A stretch of 5,493 nucleotides of DNA from Thermoplasmata archaeon (GCA_021848165.1 JAJZMW010000053.1:1-5493), one strand, 5' to 3'. Shown: positions 1 through 5,493, numbered from the stretch's first letter. Numbers and translations are program-made. The notes: generated from the letters alone by a model not told the origin.

Positions 1-43
1 ATCGGTCGATCGCGCGGATGCGGCCGGGGATCGCAAGGCACAT
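1..43 (-). CDS. hypC: HypC/HupF-family hydrogenase assembly chaperone, N-terminal 14 codons only (cut by window edge)
   Basis: Reading on past the hypA stop, ATG at 43-41 opens a frame translating as MCLAIPGRIRAIDR before the sequence ends. This is the signature N-terminus of HypC: Met is removed and Cys2 becomes the essential residue that holds the Fe(CN)2CO precursor with HypD and binds the immature large subunit. The start codon shares one base with the hypA TAA (TAATG), and GGAGG at 57-53 gives a 9-nt spacer. The piece is short, but the MCLAIPG match in exactly the expected place makes it convincing. Other hyp genes probably follow beyond the left edge; that is inference. Confidence 0.9.
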   Translation of the reverse strand, partial: MCLAIPGRIRAIDR

Positions 44-372
44 TATCGGCCCCCTCCGCCGGTTCCGCCCGAGGGCCCCGGGACGGGACGAGCGTCGGTC
101 GGCGCTCGCGCGTCCCGCAGATCGACGGAGGTGAGAACGACATCCTGCGCCCGCGGGTCCGACGGGTCCGAAGAGGTGCGTACGTCGAGCTCGACGAACG
201 CCGCCGGCGTGCCGGCCGCCGCATCGGGCCATCGGTCGCGCAGGACCGCGCCCGTCAGATGCGAGAGCGCGCCGATCCAGATCCGCGCGCGGACGATCGT
301 CACGCCGTCCGAACGCTCGGCGAGGTCGTTCACCTTGGCGACCAGGTCCCGGATCAACCGTTCCTCATGCAT
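43..372 (-). CDS. hypA: HypA-like hydrogenase nickel metallochaperone, 109 aa, lacking the zinc-finger cysteines
   Basis: The protein begins M-H-E-E, keeping the HypA start in which the N-terminus, His2 and Glu3 form the nickel site. Residues 24-40 (VTIVRARIWIGALSHLT) match the HypA strand followed by 'IGxLS'. Classical HypA then has two CxxC pairs binding structural zinc. Here there is no cysteine anywhere. Instead the sequence goes through FVELDVRTSSDPSDPRAQD and VVLTSVDL to a low-complexity Pro/Gly tail (about 93-109). I recall similar short HypA-like proteins in other bacterial 3b operons, so this may be a subfamily rather than decay. The expected role is nickel delivery to HydA, with HypB not seen in the window. 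Start ATG 372 overlaps the protease stop by 8 nt, with GGAGG 11 nt upstream. The TAA overlaps the hypC ATG as TAATG. Confidence 0.82.
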   Translation of the reverse strand: MHEERLIRDLVAKVNDLAERSDGVTIVRARIWIGALSHLTGAVLRDRWPDAAAGTPAAFVELDVRTSSDPSDPRAQDVVLTSVDLRDARAPTDARPVPGPSGGTGGGGR

Positions 373-907
373 CGTTCGATGTCCCTCCCGATCGGCGCGC
401 CCCCGGCGCGAGCTCCGCTCGGATCGCGACGACCGCTTCGTCGACCCCTCGTTCGACCGCCGGGGAGAGCCGGCGACCGGTCGAGAGATCGCCGACCTCG
501 ATCCCGTAGACGGTGAGCGACGGGGGGATCTGACCGAGCGCCTCTGCAAGGCCGATCGCGTGCGCGAGCGAGAGCCCGTGGGTCGAGGTCGCTCCGCCCC
601 GCGCGGCGAGGTCCTCGGCCCGCCGGACCTCCCAGCGGCGCACGGTGCCGATCGGAGCTCGGGCGCGCATCGCATCGACGACGATCACGACCTCTCCCGG
701 CGCCCAGCGGTCGAGGAGACCGGTCGGCTCGTCGCGCCACTCGACGAGCTCCGCCGCGAGCGGGGGCCCGGCGCGAAGCCGACGGACGACCTCGAGCCCG
801 ACGCGATCCTCGGAGCGGTTCTCTTCGCCCAGCCCGATCACGATCGTCGTCGACCGGCGAGGGGCGACGGCGCTCGTCGGCGCTGCGACGTCACCGGCGC
901 TCGACAT
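365..907 (-). CDS. HyaD/HybD-family [NiFe] hydrogenase maturation endopeptidase, 180 aa
   Basis: Endopeptidase expected to remove the HydA C-terminal tail once nickel is in place. Three metal-contacting positions of the HybD fold can be placed: D34 in GLGEENRSEDRVG (25-37; the family motif is G-x-G-N-x-L-x-x-D-D/E), D78 in VVIVVDAM, and H110 in STHGLSL. The glycine-loop Asn is replaced by Glu28. About 20 N-terminal residues precede the core, and the C-terminal tail is short and Arg/Gly/Ser rich. ATG 907 is the start: GGAGG lies at 915-911 with only a 3-nt spacer. A TTG at 910 is in frame but would have no spacer. The gene overlaps hydA by 17 nt and hypA by 8 nt, so coupling with its substrate gene is likely. 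FrxA, which I recall as the P. furiosus SHI protease, is the functional counterpart. Confidence 0.92.
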   Translation of the reverse strand: MSSAGDVAAPTSAVAPRRSTTIVIGLGEENRSEDRVGLEVVRRLRAGPPLAAELVEWRDEPTGLLDRWAPGEVVIVVDAMRARAPIGTVRRWEVRRAEDLAARGGATSTHGLSLAHAIGLAEALGQIPPSLTVYGIEVGDLSTGRRLSPAVERGVDEAVVAIRAELAPGARRSGGTSNDA

Positions 908-2186
908 CAACCTCCAAAAAGTGGGTCGCGCAGGAGATGCACGGATCGTGGTTGCGGATCGCCCGCTCGCACGCCCCGGTCAGGGCCGCGTCGTCCAGGG
1001 CGAGCGACCGGACGACGAGATGGCGGAGGTCCTCCTCGATCCGCTTCTGGTTCTGCGACGTCGGCGGGACGATCGTGGCCTTCTCGATCCGGCCGTCGGG
1101 CGCGAGGCGGTAGCGGTGGTAGAGGATCCCCCGCGGCGCTTCCGTGACCGCCGCGCCTTCGACCGTTCGCCCCGGCGGCGCGTACGGGACGCTGGGCGGG
1201 TCGGGGGGCTCGTACTGGTCGACGACCCTCAGCGCCTCCTCGAGAGCGTAGAAGACCTCGATCGAACGGACGACGATGCTCTGGTAGGGATTGCGAACGA
1301 CGGGGGGAAGTCCGACCTCGCGGGCGAGCGACCGGGCTCCGCTCGAGAGCCGCGGGAAGTTGAGCGCGTAGCGGGCGAGCGGGCCGACCAGATACGTCCC
1401 GCCGCCGCGGCGCGTCGCGTGGAGGGCGTGCGAATACGGGACCTGCGACTCGAGGAACTCCTCCTCGAAGCCCGACGCCGGGATCGTGAGACCGCGGTTC
1501 GAGACGACCGGCCCCTCGTTCATCGGGTACTCCCCCGACGGCCCGAGCGCCACGAACTCGTACTCCTCCTCGATGTCGGGGAACGGGAGCGCGGCGGCCC
1601 AGCGGACGGTCGCCTCCGCGTCGTCGCGCGCGCGGAGGATCTCCGGCCGCAGGGCCGCGAGCTCCTCCCGGCTCGGCGCGCGGTAGAACCCCCCGACGCG
1701 GACGTTGATCGGGTGGACCTCCCGACCCCCGAGGACCTGCAGGATGCGGTTGCCGACCTTCTTGAGGGCGAGCCCGCGGCGGACGACGTCGGGCCGGTCC
1801 CGGGCGAGGGCGACCGCGTCGGGGACGCCGAGGAAGTCGGGAGCGTGGAGCAGGTAGATGTGCAGCGCGTGGCTCTCGATCCACTCCCCGCAGTAGAGGA
1901 GGCGGCGCAGCTCTCGGATCGAGCCGTCGACGCGGATCCCGAGCGCGGCCTCCATCGCGTGGCACGCGCTCATCTGGTAGGCGACCGGGCAGATCCCGCA
2001 GATCCGCGCGGTGATGTCCGGCGCCTCGGCCAGGTCGCGGCCGACCAGGAGCGCCTCGAAGAACCGGGGCGGCTCGAAGATCCGCAGCTCGACCTCTTCG
2101 ACGCGATCCCCGTCGATGCGGACCTTGAGCGCGCCCTCGCCTTCGACGCGGGCGAGGTAGTCGACCTGGAGGGTCCGTTCGCTCAT
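891..2186 (-). CDS. hydA: Group 3b [NiFe] hydrogenase catalytic large (alpha) subunit, HydA, 431 aa
   Basis: Catalytic subunit holding the Ni-Fe(CN)2CO centre for reversible H2 oxidation. The four nickel cysteines are present: C63 and C66 in the L1 motif (RICGICPVAYQMSA) and C416 and C419 in the L2 motif (DPCISCATH). L1 has Tyr70 where many other groups have His, which I associate with group 3b. Other expected signatures are RVEGEG near the N-terminus (13-18), EAPRG (349-353) and PTSQNQ (375-380). The last 9 residues after H422, F423 to R431, should be a propeptide cut off after nickel insertion. ATG 2186 overlaps the hydD stop (ATGA), with GGAGG 10 nt upstream. The 3' end overlaps the protease gene by 17 nt. 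The length is normal and the frame is intact, so it should be an active enzyme. Group assignment rests on the HydB/G/D partners as well as this motif. Confidence 0.97.
   Translation of the reverse strand: MSERTLQVDYLARVEGEGALKVRIDGDRVEEVELRIFEPPRFFEALLVGRDLAEAPDITARICGICPVAYQMSACHAMEAALGIRVDGSIRELRRLLYCGEWIESHALHIYLLHAPDFLGVPDAVALARDRPDVVRRGLALKKVGNRILQVLGGREVHPINVRVGGFYRAPSREELAALRPEILRARDDAEATVRWAAALPFPDIEEEYEFVALGPSGEYPMNEGPVVSNRGLTIPASGFEEEFLESQVPYSHALHATRRGGGTYLVGPLARYALNFPRLSSGARSLAREVGLPPVVRNPYQSIVVRSIEVFYALEEALRVVDQYEPPDPPSVPYAPPGRTVEGAAVTEAPRGILYHRYRLAPDGRIEKATIVPPTSQNQKRIEEDLRHLVVRSLALDDAALTGACERAIRNHDPCISCATHFLEVDVERR
911..915 (-). promoter_or_regulatory. Ribosome binding site of the maturation protease, inside the hydA tail codons
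   Basis: GGAGG is formed by the last base of the Leu424 codon, the whole Glu425 codon and the first base of the Val426 codon of hydA. It is 3 nt before ATG 907, a short spacer. The surrounding codons TTT, TTG, GTT and GAT are AT-rich for this genome. Confidence 0.7.
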
Positions 2187-2974
2187 CCGCTTCGCCCCTC
2201 CGCGGCCGCGGCCTCGCTGGCGGCTTGGAACGCCGGCGCGGCGCTGTTGAAGGTCCGATAGAGTCGCATCCGGTCCTCGGCGGAGACGCCGAGCGCGCGG
2301 AGCCGGTCTCCGAGGGAGACCGTGTTCGGCGTCTCCTGCGGACCGAAGCATCCGTAACACCCGCGGTGGAACGCCGGACAGATCGCCCCGCAGCCGGTCT
2401 GGGTCACCGGGCCGAGGCAGGGGGTGCCCCCCGCGACGAGGACGCAGACCTGTCCCCGGCGCTTGCACTCCCCGCAGACGCTCTCCGTCGGGACGTTCGG
2501 GGCGCGGTGCGCGAGGAACGCCGTGACGACCTCGAGAAGCTGGGCCTTGTTCACCGGGCATCCGCGCAGCTCGAGGTCGACCGGCACGTGTCCTTGGATG
2601 GCGGTGGAGGTCGCGAGCGTCGCGATGTAGTCGGGACGGGCGTAGACCGCGCGCCGGAACTCTTCCACGTCGGCGAAGTTCCGCAGCGCCTGGATCCCGC
2701 CCGCGGTCGCGCACGCCCCGATCGTCACGAGGAGCTTCGACCGCGCGCGGACCTCCCGGATCCGCTCGGCGTCGCCCGGGGTCGTGATCGACCCCTCGAC
2801 CAGAGAGAGGTCGTAGGGGCCGTCGACGATGGCGCTCGACGCCTCCCGGAAGTTGGCGATCTCGATCCGCCCGGCGAGCGCCAGGAGCTCGTCCTCGAGG
2901 TCGAGGATCGAGAGCTGGCAGCCGTCGCACGAGGCGAACTTCCAGACCGCGAGGCGCGGGCGAGGGGGCGCCAC
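2183..2974 (-). CDS. hydD: Group 3b [NiFe] hydrogenase small (delta) subunit, HydD, 263 aa
   Basis: Small subunit that carries the iron-sulfur relay to the Ni-Fe site. The proximal cluster ligands are visible: C16-x2-C19 (FASCDGCQ), C88 (TIGAC) and C139 (RGCPVN). The C-terminal region supplies eight more cysteines: C167-x2-C170, C177, C186 (PCLGP), then C195, C199 (GCGAICP), C206 and C209 (GCYGCFGP). Together these are enough for three [4Fe-4S] clusters, as expected of soluble group 3 enzymes. There is no Tat signal peptide and no C-terminal anchor, so the enzyme is cytoplasmic. GTG 2974 is chosen as start because GGAGG (2984-2980) lies 5 nt upstream and the position abuts the hydG stop. Its TGA overlaps the hydA ATG (ATGA). 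An alanine- and glutamate-rich tail (about 245-263) lacks motifs. The close match of cluster spacing to HydD makes Mvh/Frh-type small subunits less likely. Confidence 0.96.
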   Translation of the reverse strand: MAPPRPRLAVWKFASCDGCQLSILDLEDELLALAGRIEIANFREASSAIVDGPYDLSLVEGSITTPGDAERIREVRARSKLLVTIGACATAGGIQALRNFADVEEFRRAVYARPDYIATLATSTAIQGHVPVDLELRGCPVNKAQLLEVVTAFLAHRAPNVPTESVCGECKRRGQVCVLVAGGTPCLGPVTQTGCGAICPAFHRGCYGCFGPQETPNTVSLGDRLRALGVSAEDRMRLYRTFNSAAPAFQAASEAAAAEGRSG

Positions 2975-3820
2975 CTAGACCTCCCGCACGGCGAGCCACG
3001 GGGCGAGCGCCGGGTACGGGAGCACCGGTCCGTCCCGGCAGACGAACTCGGGCCCGAACTGGCAGTGGCCGCACCAGCCGACGGCGCACTTCATGTTCCG
3101 CTCCATCGAGAGGTAGATCGCCGCGGGCGGAACCCCGCGGGCGATCGCCGCCTGCGCGACCGCTTTCATCATGATCTCGGGACCGCACGCCCACACCTGC
3201 GTGCGGGCGGGGTCGAAGCGGGCGTCGGGAATCCGCGCGGTCACGAGGCCGACGTCCCCGTACCAGTCGCGGCCGGCGGCGTCGACCGTCGTCTGGAACC
3301 GCAGATCGTCCCGAAGTCGCCAGCGCTGGATCTCCGAGGAGAAGACGAGATCGCTCGGGGTCCGAGCCCCGTAGACGATCTCGACCCGGCCGTACTCCGT
3401 CCGGTGCGCGAGGATCCGACGGATCGCCGGCCGCAGCGGCGGGAGGCCGAGCCCCCCCGCGACGATCAGGAGGTCGTGGTCGCGCGCGGAGGCGAGGGGC
3501 CAGCCGACCCCGTACGGGCCCCGAACGCCGAGCGTCGCGCCCGGCGGGAGCCGGGTGAGCCGGTCGGTGACCTTCCCCGCCGATCGGACGGTGTGCGTCC
3601 AGCTTCCGCGCTCCTCGTCGGAGCCGCTGATCGAGATCGCCACCTCGCCGGCGCCGAACGGTGAGAGCATGTTGAACTGGCCCGGGGCGAACTCCGGGAC
3701 CGGGCCGCCGCCGACCGGGACGAGGTCGAGGGAGACCGTGTCGCCCGTCTCCACCACGCGGTCCCGCACGACGAACGGGCGCGGAACGATCGAGACGTCG
3801 TCGCGGGAGGGGATCGCCAT
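2975..3820 (-). CDS. hydG: Group 3b hydrogenase FAD/NAD(P)-binding (gamma) subunit, HydG, 281 aa
   Basis: Diaphorase subunit that exchanges a hydride with NAD(P)H and passes electrons to the iron-sulfur subunits. It has a ferredoxin-NADP reductase-like layout. The N-terminal FAD domain (about 14-110) has PGQFNML and the flavin-binding stretch EVAISISGS (59-67), the counterpart of RxYS/T. The NAD(P) domain (about 115-225) has the AGGLGLPPLRPAI loop, YGARTPSDLVF (150-160) and CGPEIMM (212-218). The C-terminal [2Fe-2S] site has C245-x4-C250-x2-C253-x7-C261, as in PyrK-type proteins. The start is ATG 3820, preceded by GGGGG (3830-3826) with a 5-nt spacer, leaving a 2-nt gap after the CNB stop. 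An in-frame GTG at 3826 (GTGA overlap) would add two residues. The TAG stop is followed directly by the hydD GTG. The order and the hydrogenase partners separate it from PyrK or AsrB. Confidence 0.95.
   Translation of the reverse strand: MAIPSRDDVSIVPRPFVVRDRVVETGDTVSLDLVPVGGGPVPEFAPGQFNMLSPFGAGEVAISISGSDEERGSWTHTVRSAGKVTDRLTRLPPGATLGVRGPYGVGWPLASARDHDLLIVAGGLGLPPLRPAIRRILAHRTEYGRVEIVYGARTPSDLVFSSEIQRWRLRDDLRFQTTVDAAGRDWYGDVGLVTARIPDARFDPARTQVWACGPEIMMKAVAQAAIARGVPPAAIYLSMERNMKCAVGWCGHCQFGPEFVCRDGPVLPYPALAPWLAVREV
2979..2985 (-). promoter_or_regulatory. Ribosome binding site of hydD (GGGAGGT)
   Basis: GGGAGGT lies in the last sense codons of hydG, with GGAGG 5 nt before GTG 2974. It supports the GTG start that directly abuts the hydG TAG stop, and coupled translation of the two subunits. 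Confidence 0.8.
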
Positions 3821-3822
3821 CG

Positions 3823-4296
3823 TCACCCCCGGTGGATGTCGAGGAGCTGGATGCGGGTGTTCGCGAGCCGCTGGCCGATGATGGGGAGGAGCGCGGTCAG
3901 GAAGCGGACCCCGTCCCGGGGATGCGCGTCGATGGCGTGCCGGAGCGCCGCGGCTTCGAGGACGATCGCCCGCGTCTCCTTGACCGCGCGAGCATCGAGG
4001 TGCCAGCGGTGCGACGGCAGGAGCCACGACCAGCCGAGGACCTCCCCCGGGCCGAGCGTCTGGATCGTCAGCCGGGGCCGTTCGGGGGTCGCGATCTCGA
4101 GCGCGACCTTCCCGTGGAGGAGCAGGTAGAACCCGTCCGCTTCCCCCCCGTCCCGCAGAAGATACTCGTCGGCCGCGAACGTTCGCTCCTGGCTCGCGGG
4201 AGCGAGGCCGTGGAGGAACGGCGGGTCGAAGTCGCGCAGGAACGGGTGGGACGACGGCGCGAGGGCATGGGGCCGGGAGCTCCGAGCGGCGCTCAT
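3823..4296 (-). CDS. Stand-alone cyclic-nucleotide-binding (CRP-type cNMP fold) domain protein, 157 aa, no DNA-binding domain
   Basis: Residues about 20-125 fit the cNMP-binding beta-roll: hydrophobic strands and turns (DEYLLRDGGEADGFYLLLHG, about 43-62), then a phosphate-binding-cassette-like segment with G84-E85 and R97. R97 sits where CRP-family proteins have their phosphate-binding Arg, but it is followed by Trp (HRWHLDARA) rather than Ser/Ala/Thr. A C-terminal helix (about 128-153) ends the protein, and there is no room for the usual helix-turn-helix. It is therefore better read as a ligand sensor or regulatory subunit than as a Crp/Fnr transcription factor. The start at ATG 4296 has GGAGG 9 nt upstream and overlaps the hydB stop (ATGA). 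Its place between hydB and hydG suggests that it binds or gates the hydrogenase complex; this is inference. My recollection is that similar small CNB proteins occur in other bacterial group 3b operons. The ligand is unknown: cAMP, cGMP, another molecule, or none. Confidence 0.85.
   Translation of the reverse strand: MSAARSSRPHALAPSSHPFLRDFDPPFLHGLAPASQERTFAADEYLLRDGGEADGFYLLLHGKVALEIATPERPRLTIQTLGPGEVLGWSWLLPSHRWHLDARAVKETRAIVLEAAALRHAIDAHPRDGVRFLTALLPIIGQRLANTRIQLLDIHRG
3826..3830 (-). promoter_or_regulatory. Likely ribosome binding site of hydG (GGGGG)
   Basis: A GGGGG run sits inside the last codons of the CNB gene, 5 nt before ATG 3820. It favours ATG 3820 over the in-frame GTG at 3826, which uses the last G of this run as its first base and would have no spacer. 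Confidence 0.6.
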
Positions 4297-5447
4297 CGCG
4301 CCGCCCCTCCCGAGGGAGCCACGGGAGCGACGCGGAGCGCCGCGACCTCCTCCGTGAGGTCGATCCCGACCGGGCACCAGACGATGCAGCGCCCGCAGCC
4401 GACGCACCCCGAGGTGCCGAACTGGGCCGACCACGTCCCGAGCTTGTGCGTCAGCCACTGCCGGTAGCGCGAGCGGGGGCTCGCGCGCACGCTGGTCGTG
4501 TGCAGCTGGCTGTGGGCGAGCTGGAAGCAGGAATCCCACCGTCGCCAGTGCTCGCTCTCGGTCCCCTCGACGTTCGGAACCTCCTCGGTGGTGTGGCAGA
4601 AGCATGTGGGGCAGACCATGGTGCAGTTCGCGCAGGAGAGGCAGCGGCGCGCGACGTCGACCCAGCGCGGGTGCTCGAGCCTCTCCGCGAGGAGGGATTC
4701 GAGCCCGCCCGGGTCCATGCGCCGGCCCTGGGAGCGCGCGGTGCGGGCGACGATCGCGTCGGCGGCGACGATCGCTTCGGCCGGGGCGGGGAGGAGCGGG
4801 AGGCGCGTCGCCACGCGGGCGCCCTCCTCGGTCCCCACGGTGAGCAGGAACCGATGGCGCGAGGAGTCGATCAACTCGGTCAGCACCAGGTCGGCGCCGG
4901 CGGCGATCCCCGGCCCGGTCCCCATCGAGGCGCAGAAGCAGGTCGCGCCGGCCGTCCCGCATTGGACCCCGATGCGGAGGATCCGACCGCGGCGATGGGC
5001 GTACGATCGGTCCGTCGCCGGCCCGCCGGTGAAGACCCGATCGGTGATCCCGAGCGCGGCGATCTCGCACGCCCGCATCCCGAGGAACGCGCGCGGGGGA
5101 TCGGCCGGTTCGACCGGATCGATCGTCAGACCTCCGTCCCCTCCTCGGGCGGTCCACAGGTGGTCCCGCGCGGGAAACAGGTACTTCTTCCAGCAGTGCG
5201 GGCCGACCCCGTAGCCGAAGAGCGCTTCGTCGGAACGGCGCTCCATCCGGTAGGTCCCCGCGTCCGGGCGGTCCGTCCAGCCGATCGGAAGGTCGGCGTC
5301 GGTCCGGATCTCCCCGAGGACGATCGCCCCGTCGCGCACGGTCGGGCCGACGACCGAGTATCCCTCCGCGCGCAACGCTTCGAGGAGGCGCGGGAACTCC
5401 GCGCGAGGGAGGATGCCCGAGGTGCCGATCTCCGGTGCCCGATCCAC
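4293..5447 (-). CDS. hydB: Group 3b [NiFe] hydrogenase iron-sulfur (beta) subunit, HydB/AsrA-like, 384 aa
   Basis: Cytosolic electron-transfer subunit that relays electrons between the flavoprotein HydG and the hydrogenase small subunit. The C-terminal part has two ferredoxin-like [4Fe-4S] motifs: C269-x2-C272-x2-C275-x3-C279-P and C348-x2-C351-x2-C354-x3-C358-P. C282 and C284 follow the first motif directly, in a C-P-T-C-F-C string. The middle third has a further cysteine patch (C163, C170, C172, in a TCFCASMGTGPG stretch) that I recall as typical of the HydB/AsrA (sulfite reductase subunit A) family. The 384-aa length is close to what I expect of family members. The start is GTG at 5447, chosen because AGGAGG lies 5 nt upstream. 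No signal peptide or membrane segment is seen. The stop overlaps the next start as ATGA. It is the first gene of the operon visible here. Subunit identity is well supported by the complete hydG-hydD-hydA set downstream. AsrA of an anaerobic sulfite reductase is the alternative and is made unlikely by those neighbours. Confidence 0.93.
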   Translation of the reverse strand: MDRAPEIGTSGILPRAEFPRLLEALRAEGYSVVGPTVRDGAIVLGEIRTDADLPIGWTDRPDAGTYRMERRSDEALFGYGVGPHCWKKYLFPARDHLWTARGGDGGLTIDPVEPADPPRAFLGMRACEIAALGITDRVFTGGPATDRSYAHRRGRILRIGVQCGTAGATCFCASMGTGPGIAAGADLVLTELIDSSRHRFLLTVGTEEGARVATRLPLLPAPAEAIVAADAIVARTARSQGRRMDPGGLESLLAERLEHPRWVDVARRCLSCANCTMVCPTCFCHTTEEVPNVEGTESEHWRRWDSCFQLAHSQLHTTSVRASPRSRYRQWLTHKLGTWSAQFGTSGCVGCGRCIVWCPVGIDLTEEVAALRVAPVAPSGGAAR

Positions 5448-5452
5448 GGCCC

Positions 5453-5458
5453 CCTCCT
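5453..5458 (-). promoter_or_regulatory. Ribosome binding site of hydB (AGGAGG)
   Basis: A perfect AGGAGG on the minus strand, 5 nt before GTG 5447. It decides the non-ATG start of hydB. The remaining sequence up to the right edge shows no recognisable promoter and no in-frame stop that would locate the end of an upstream gene. Confidence 0.85.
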
Positions 5459-5493
5459 GAGGGAAGGTCGGGCCGCGATGTGGCGGACGCGCG

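Noticed and set aside
373..675. An N-terminal extension of the HypA-like protein up to 675
   Set aside because: The extra sequence is an Arg/Ser-rich shadow of the protease gene. HypA needs MHE at its true N-terminus for nickel binding.
645..2261. Long plus-strand open frames opposite hydA, including 645-2261 (538 codons) and 131-1147
   Set aside because: They are mirror frames of the protease and hydA in very GC-rich DNA. The translations are Arg/Asp/Pro-rich with no recognisable motif, while the minus strand has clear hydrogenase signatures.
2187..3194. A fusion of about 336 residues in front of HydA, since the frame stays open to 3194
   Set aside because: The upstream part is a shadow of hydD. 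MSERTLQVDYLARVEGEG is a normal HydA start, with an ATGA overlap and a binding site.
2225..3664. Plus-strand open frame of 479 codons opposite hydD and hydG
   Set aside because: Low-complexity Arg/Glu/Asp-rich translation with no domain; it lies fully antisense to two well-supported genes.
4297..5157. An N-terminal extension of the CNB protein reaching up to 5157
   Set aside because: The upstream part of this open frame is an Arg/Pro-rich shadow of hydB. ATG 4296 has a good binding site and the usual ATGA overlap.
891..5447. Assignment to NAD-reducing HoxFUYH (group 3d), Mvh/Frh hydrogenases or an Asr sulfite reductase
   Set aside because: There is no HoxF/HoxU-type diaphorase, no MvhD or FrhB, and no siroheme sulfite reductase subunit. 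The HydB-HydG-HydD-HydA set with an RICGICPVAYQ L1 motif fits group 3b.
5478..5493. A plus-strand ATG at 5478 as the start of a divergent gene
   Set aside because: Only five codons are visible before the edge and the preceding GGGAAGG-like bases are weak; it cannot be supported.
5448..5493. A promoter for the operon upstream of hydB
   Set aside because: Only 46 nt are available and no -35/-10-like boxes are seen; an unseen upstream gene may also belong to the same operon.

Overview
The window is very GC-rich (about 70% by eye, with almost every third codon position G or C). All of it reads as one tightly packed operon on the minus strand, running from high to low coordinates. The genes match a group 3b [NiFe] hydrogenase, the cytosolic NAD(P)H-linked 'sulfhydrogenase' type known from Pyrococcus furiosus SHI (HydBGDA) and found in many bacteria. 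Strong GGAGG-type ribosome binding sites, GTG starts and extreme GC content suggest a high-GC bacterium. The lineage cannot be fixed from this sequence, and an archaeon is not strictly excluded.

Layout in transcription order: hydB, an iron-sulfur beta subunit (5447-4293); a stand-alone cyclic-nucleotide-binding (CNB) domain protein (4296-3823); hydG, an FAD/NAD(P)-binding gamma subunit (3820-2975); hydD, the hydrogenase small subunit (2974-2183); hydA, the [NiFe] catalytic large subunit (2186-891); a HyaD/HybD-family C-terminal maturation protease (907-365); a shortened, cysteine-free HypA-like nickel chaperone (372-43); and the first 14 codons of hypC (43 to the window edge). Every junction overlaps or nearly abuts (ATGA overlaps, TAG|GTG, 17-nt and 8-nt overlaps, TAATG), so the genes are probably translationally coupled. 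There are no intergenic gaps. Only 46 nt precede hydB, and no promoter is recognisable there. No terminator is seen, and the operon continues off the left edge into hypC.

Expected working of the complex: NAD(P)H exchanges a hydride with FAD in HydG; electrons pass through the HydG [2Fe-2S] site, the HydB [4Fe-4S] clusters and the HydD clusters to the Ni-Fe site in HydA, so H2 is made or consumed reversibly in the cytoplasm. HypA and HypC serve nickel insertion and Fe(CN)2CO assembly. The protease then removes a short tail from HydA.

The core system is known. The less ordinary features are the CNB-only protein inside the structural genes, the HypA-like protein without its zinc site, and the coding arrangement in which the disposable tail of HydA contains the ribosome binding site and start codon of the protease expected to remove it.
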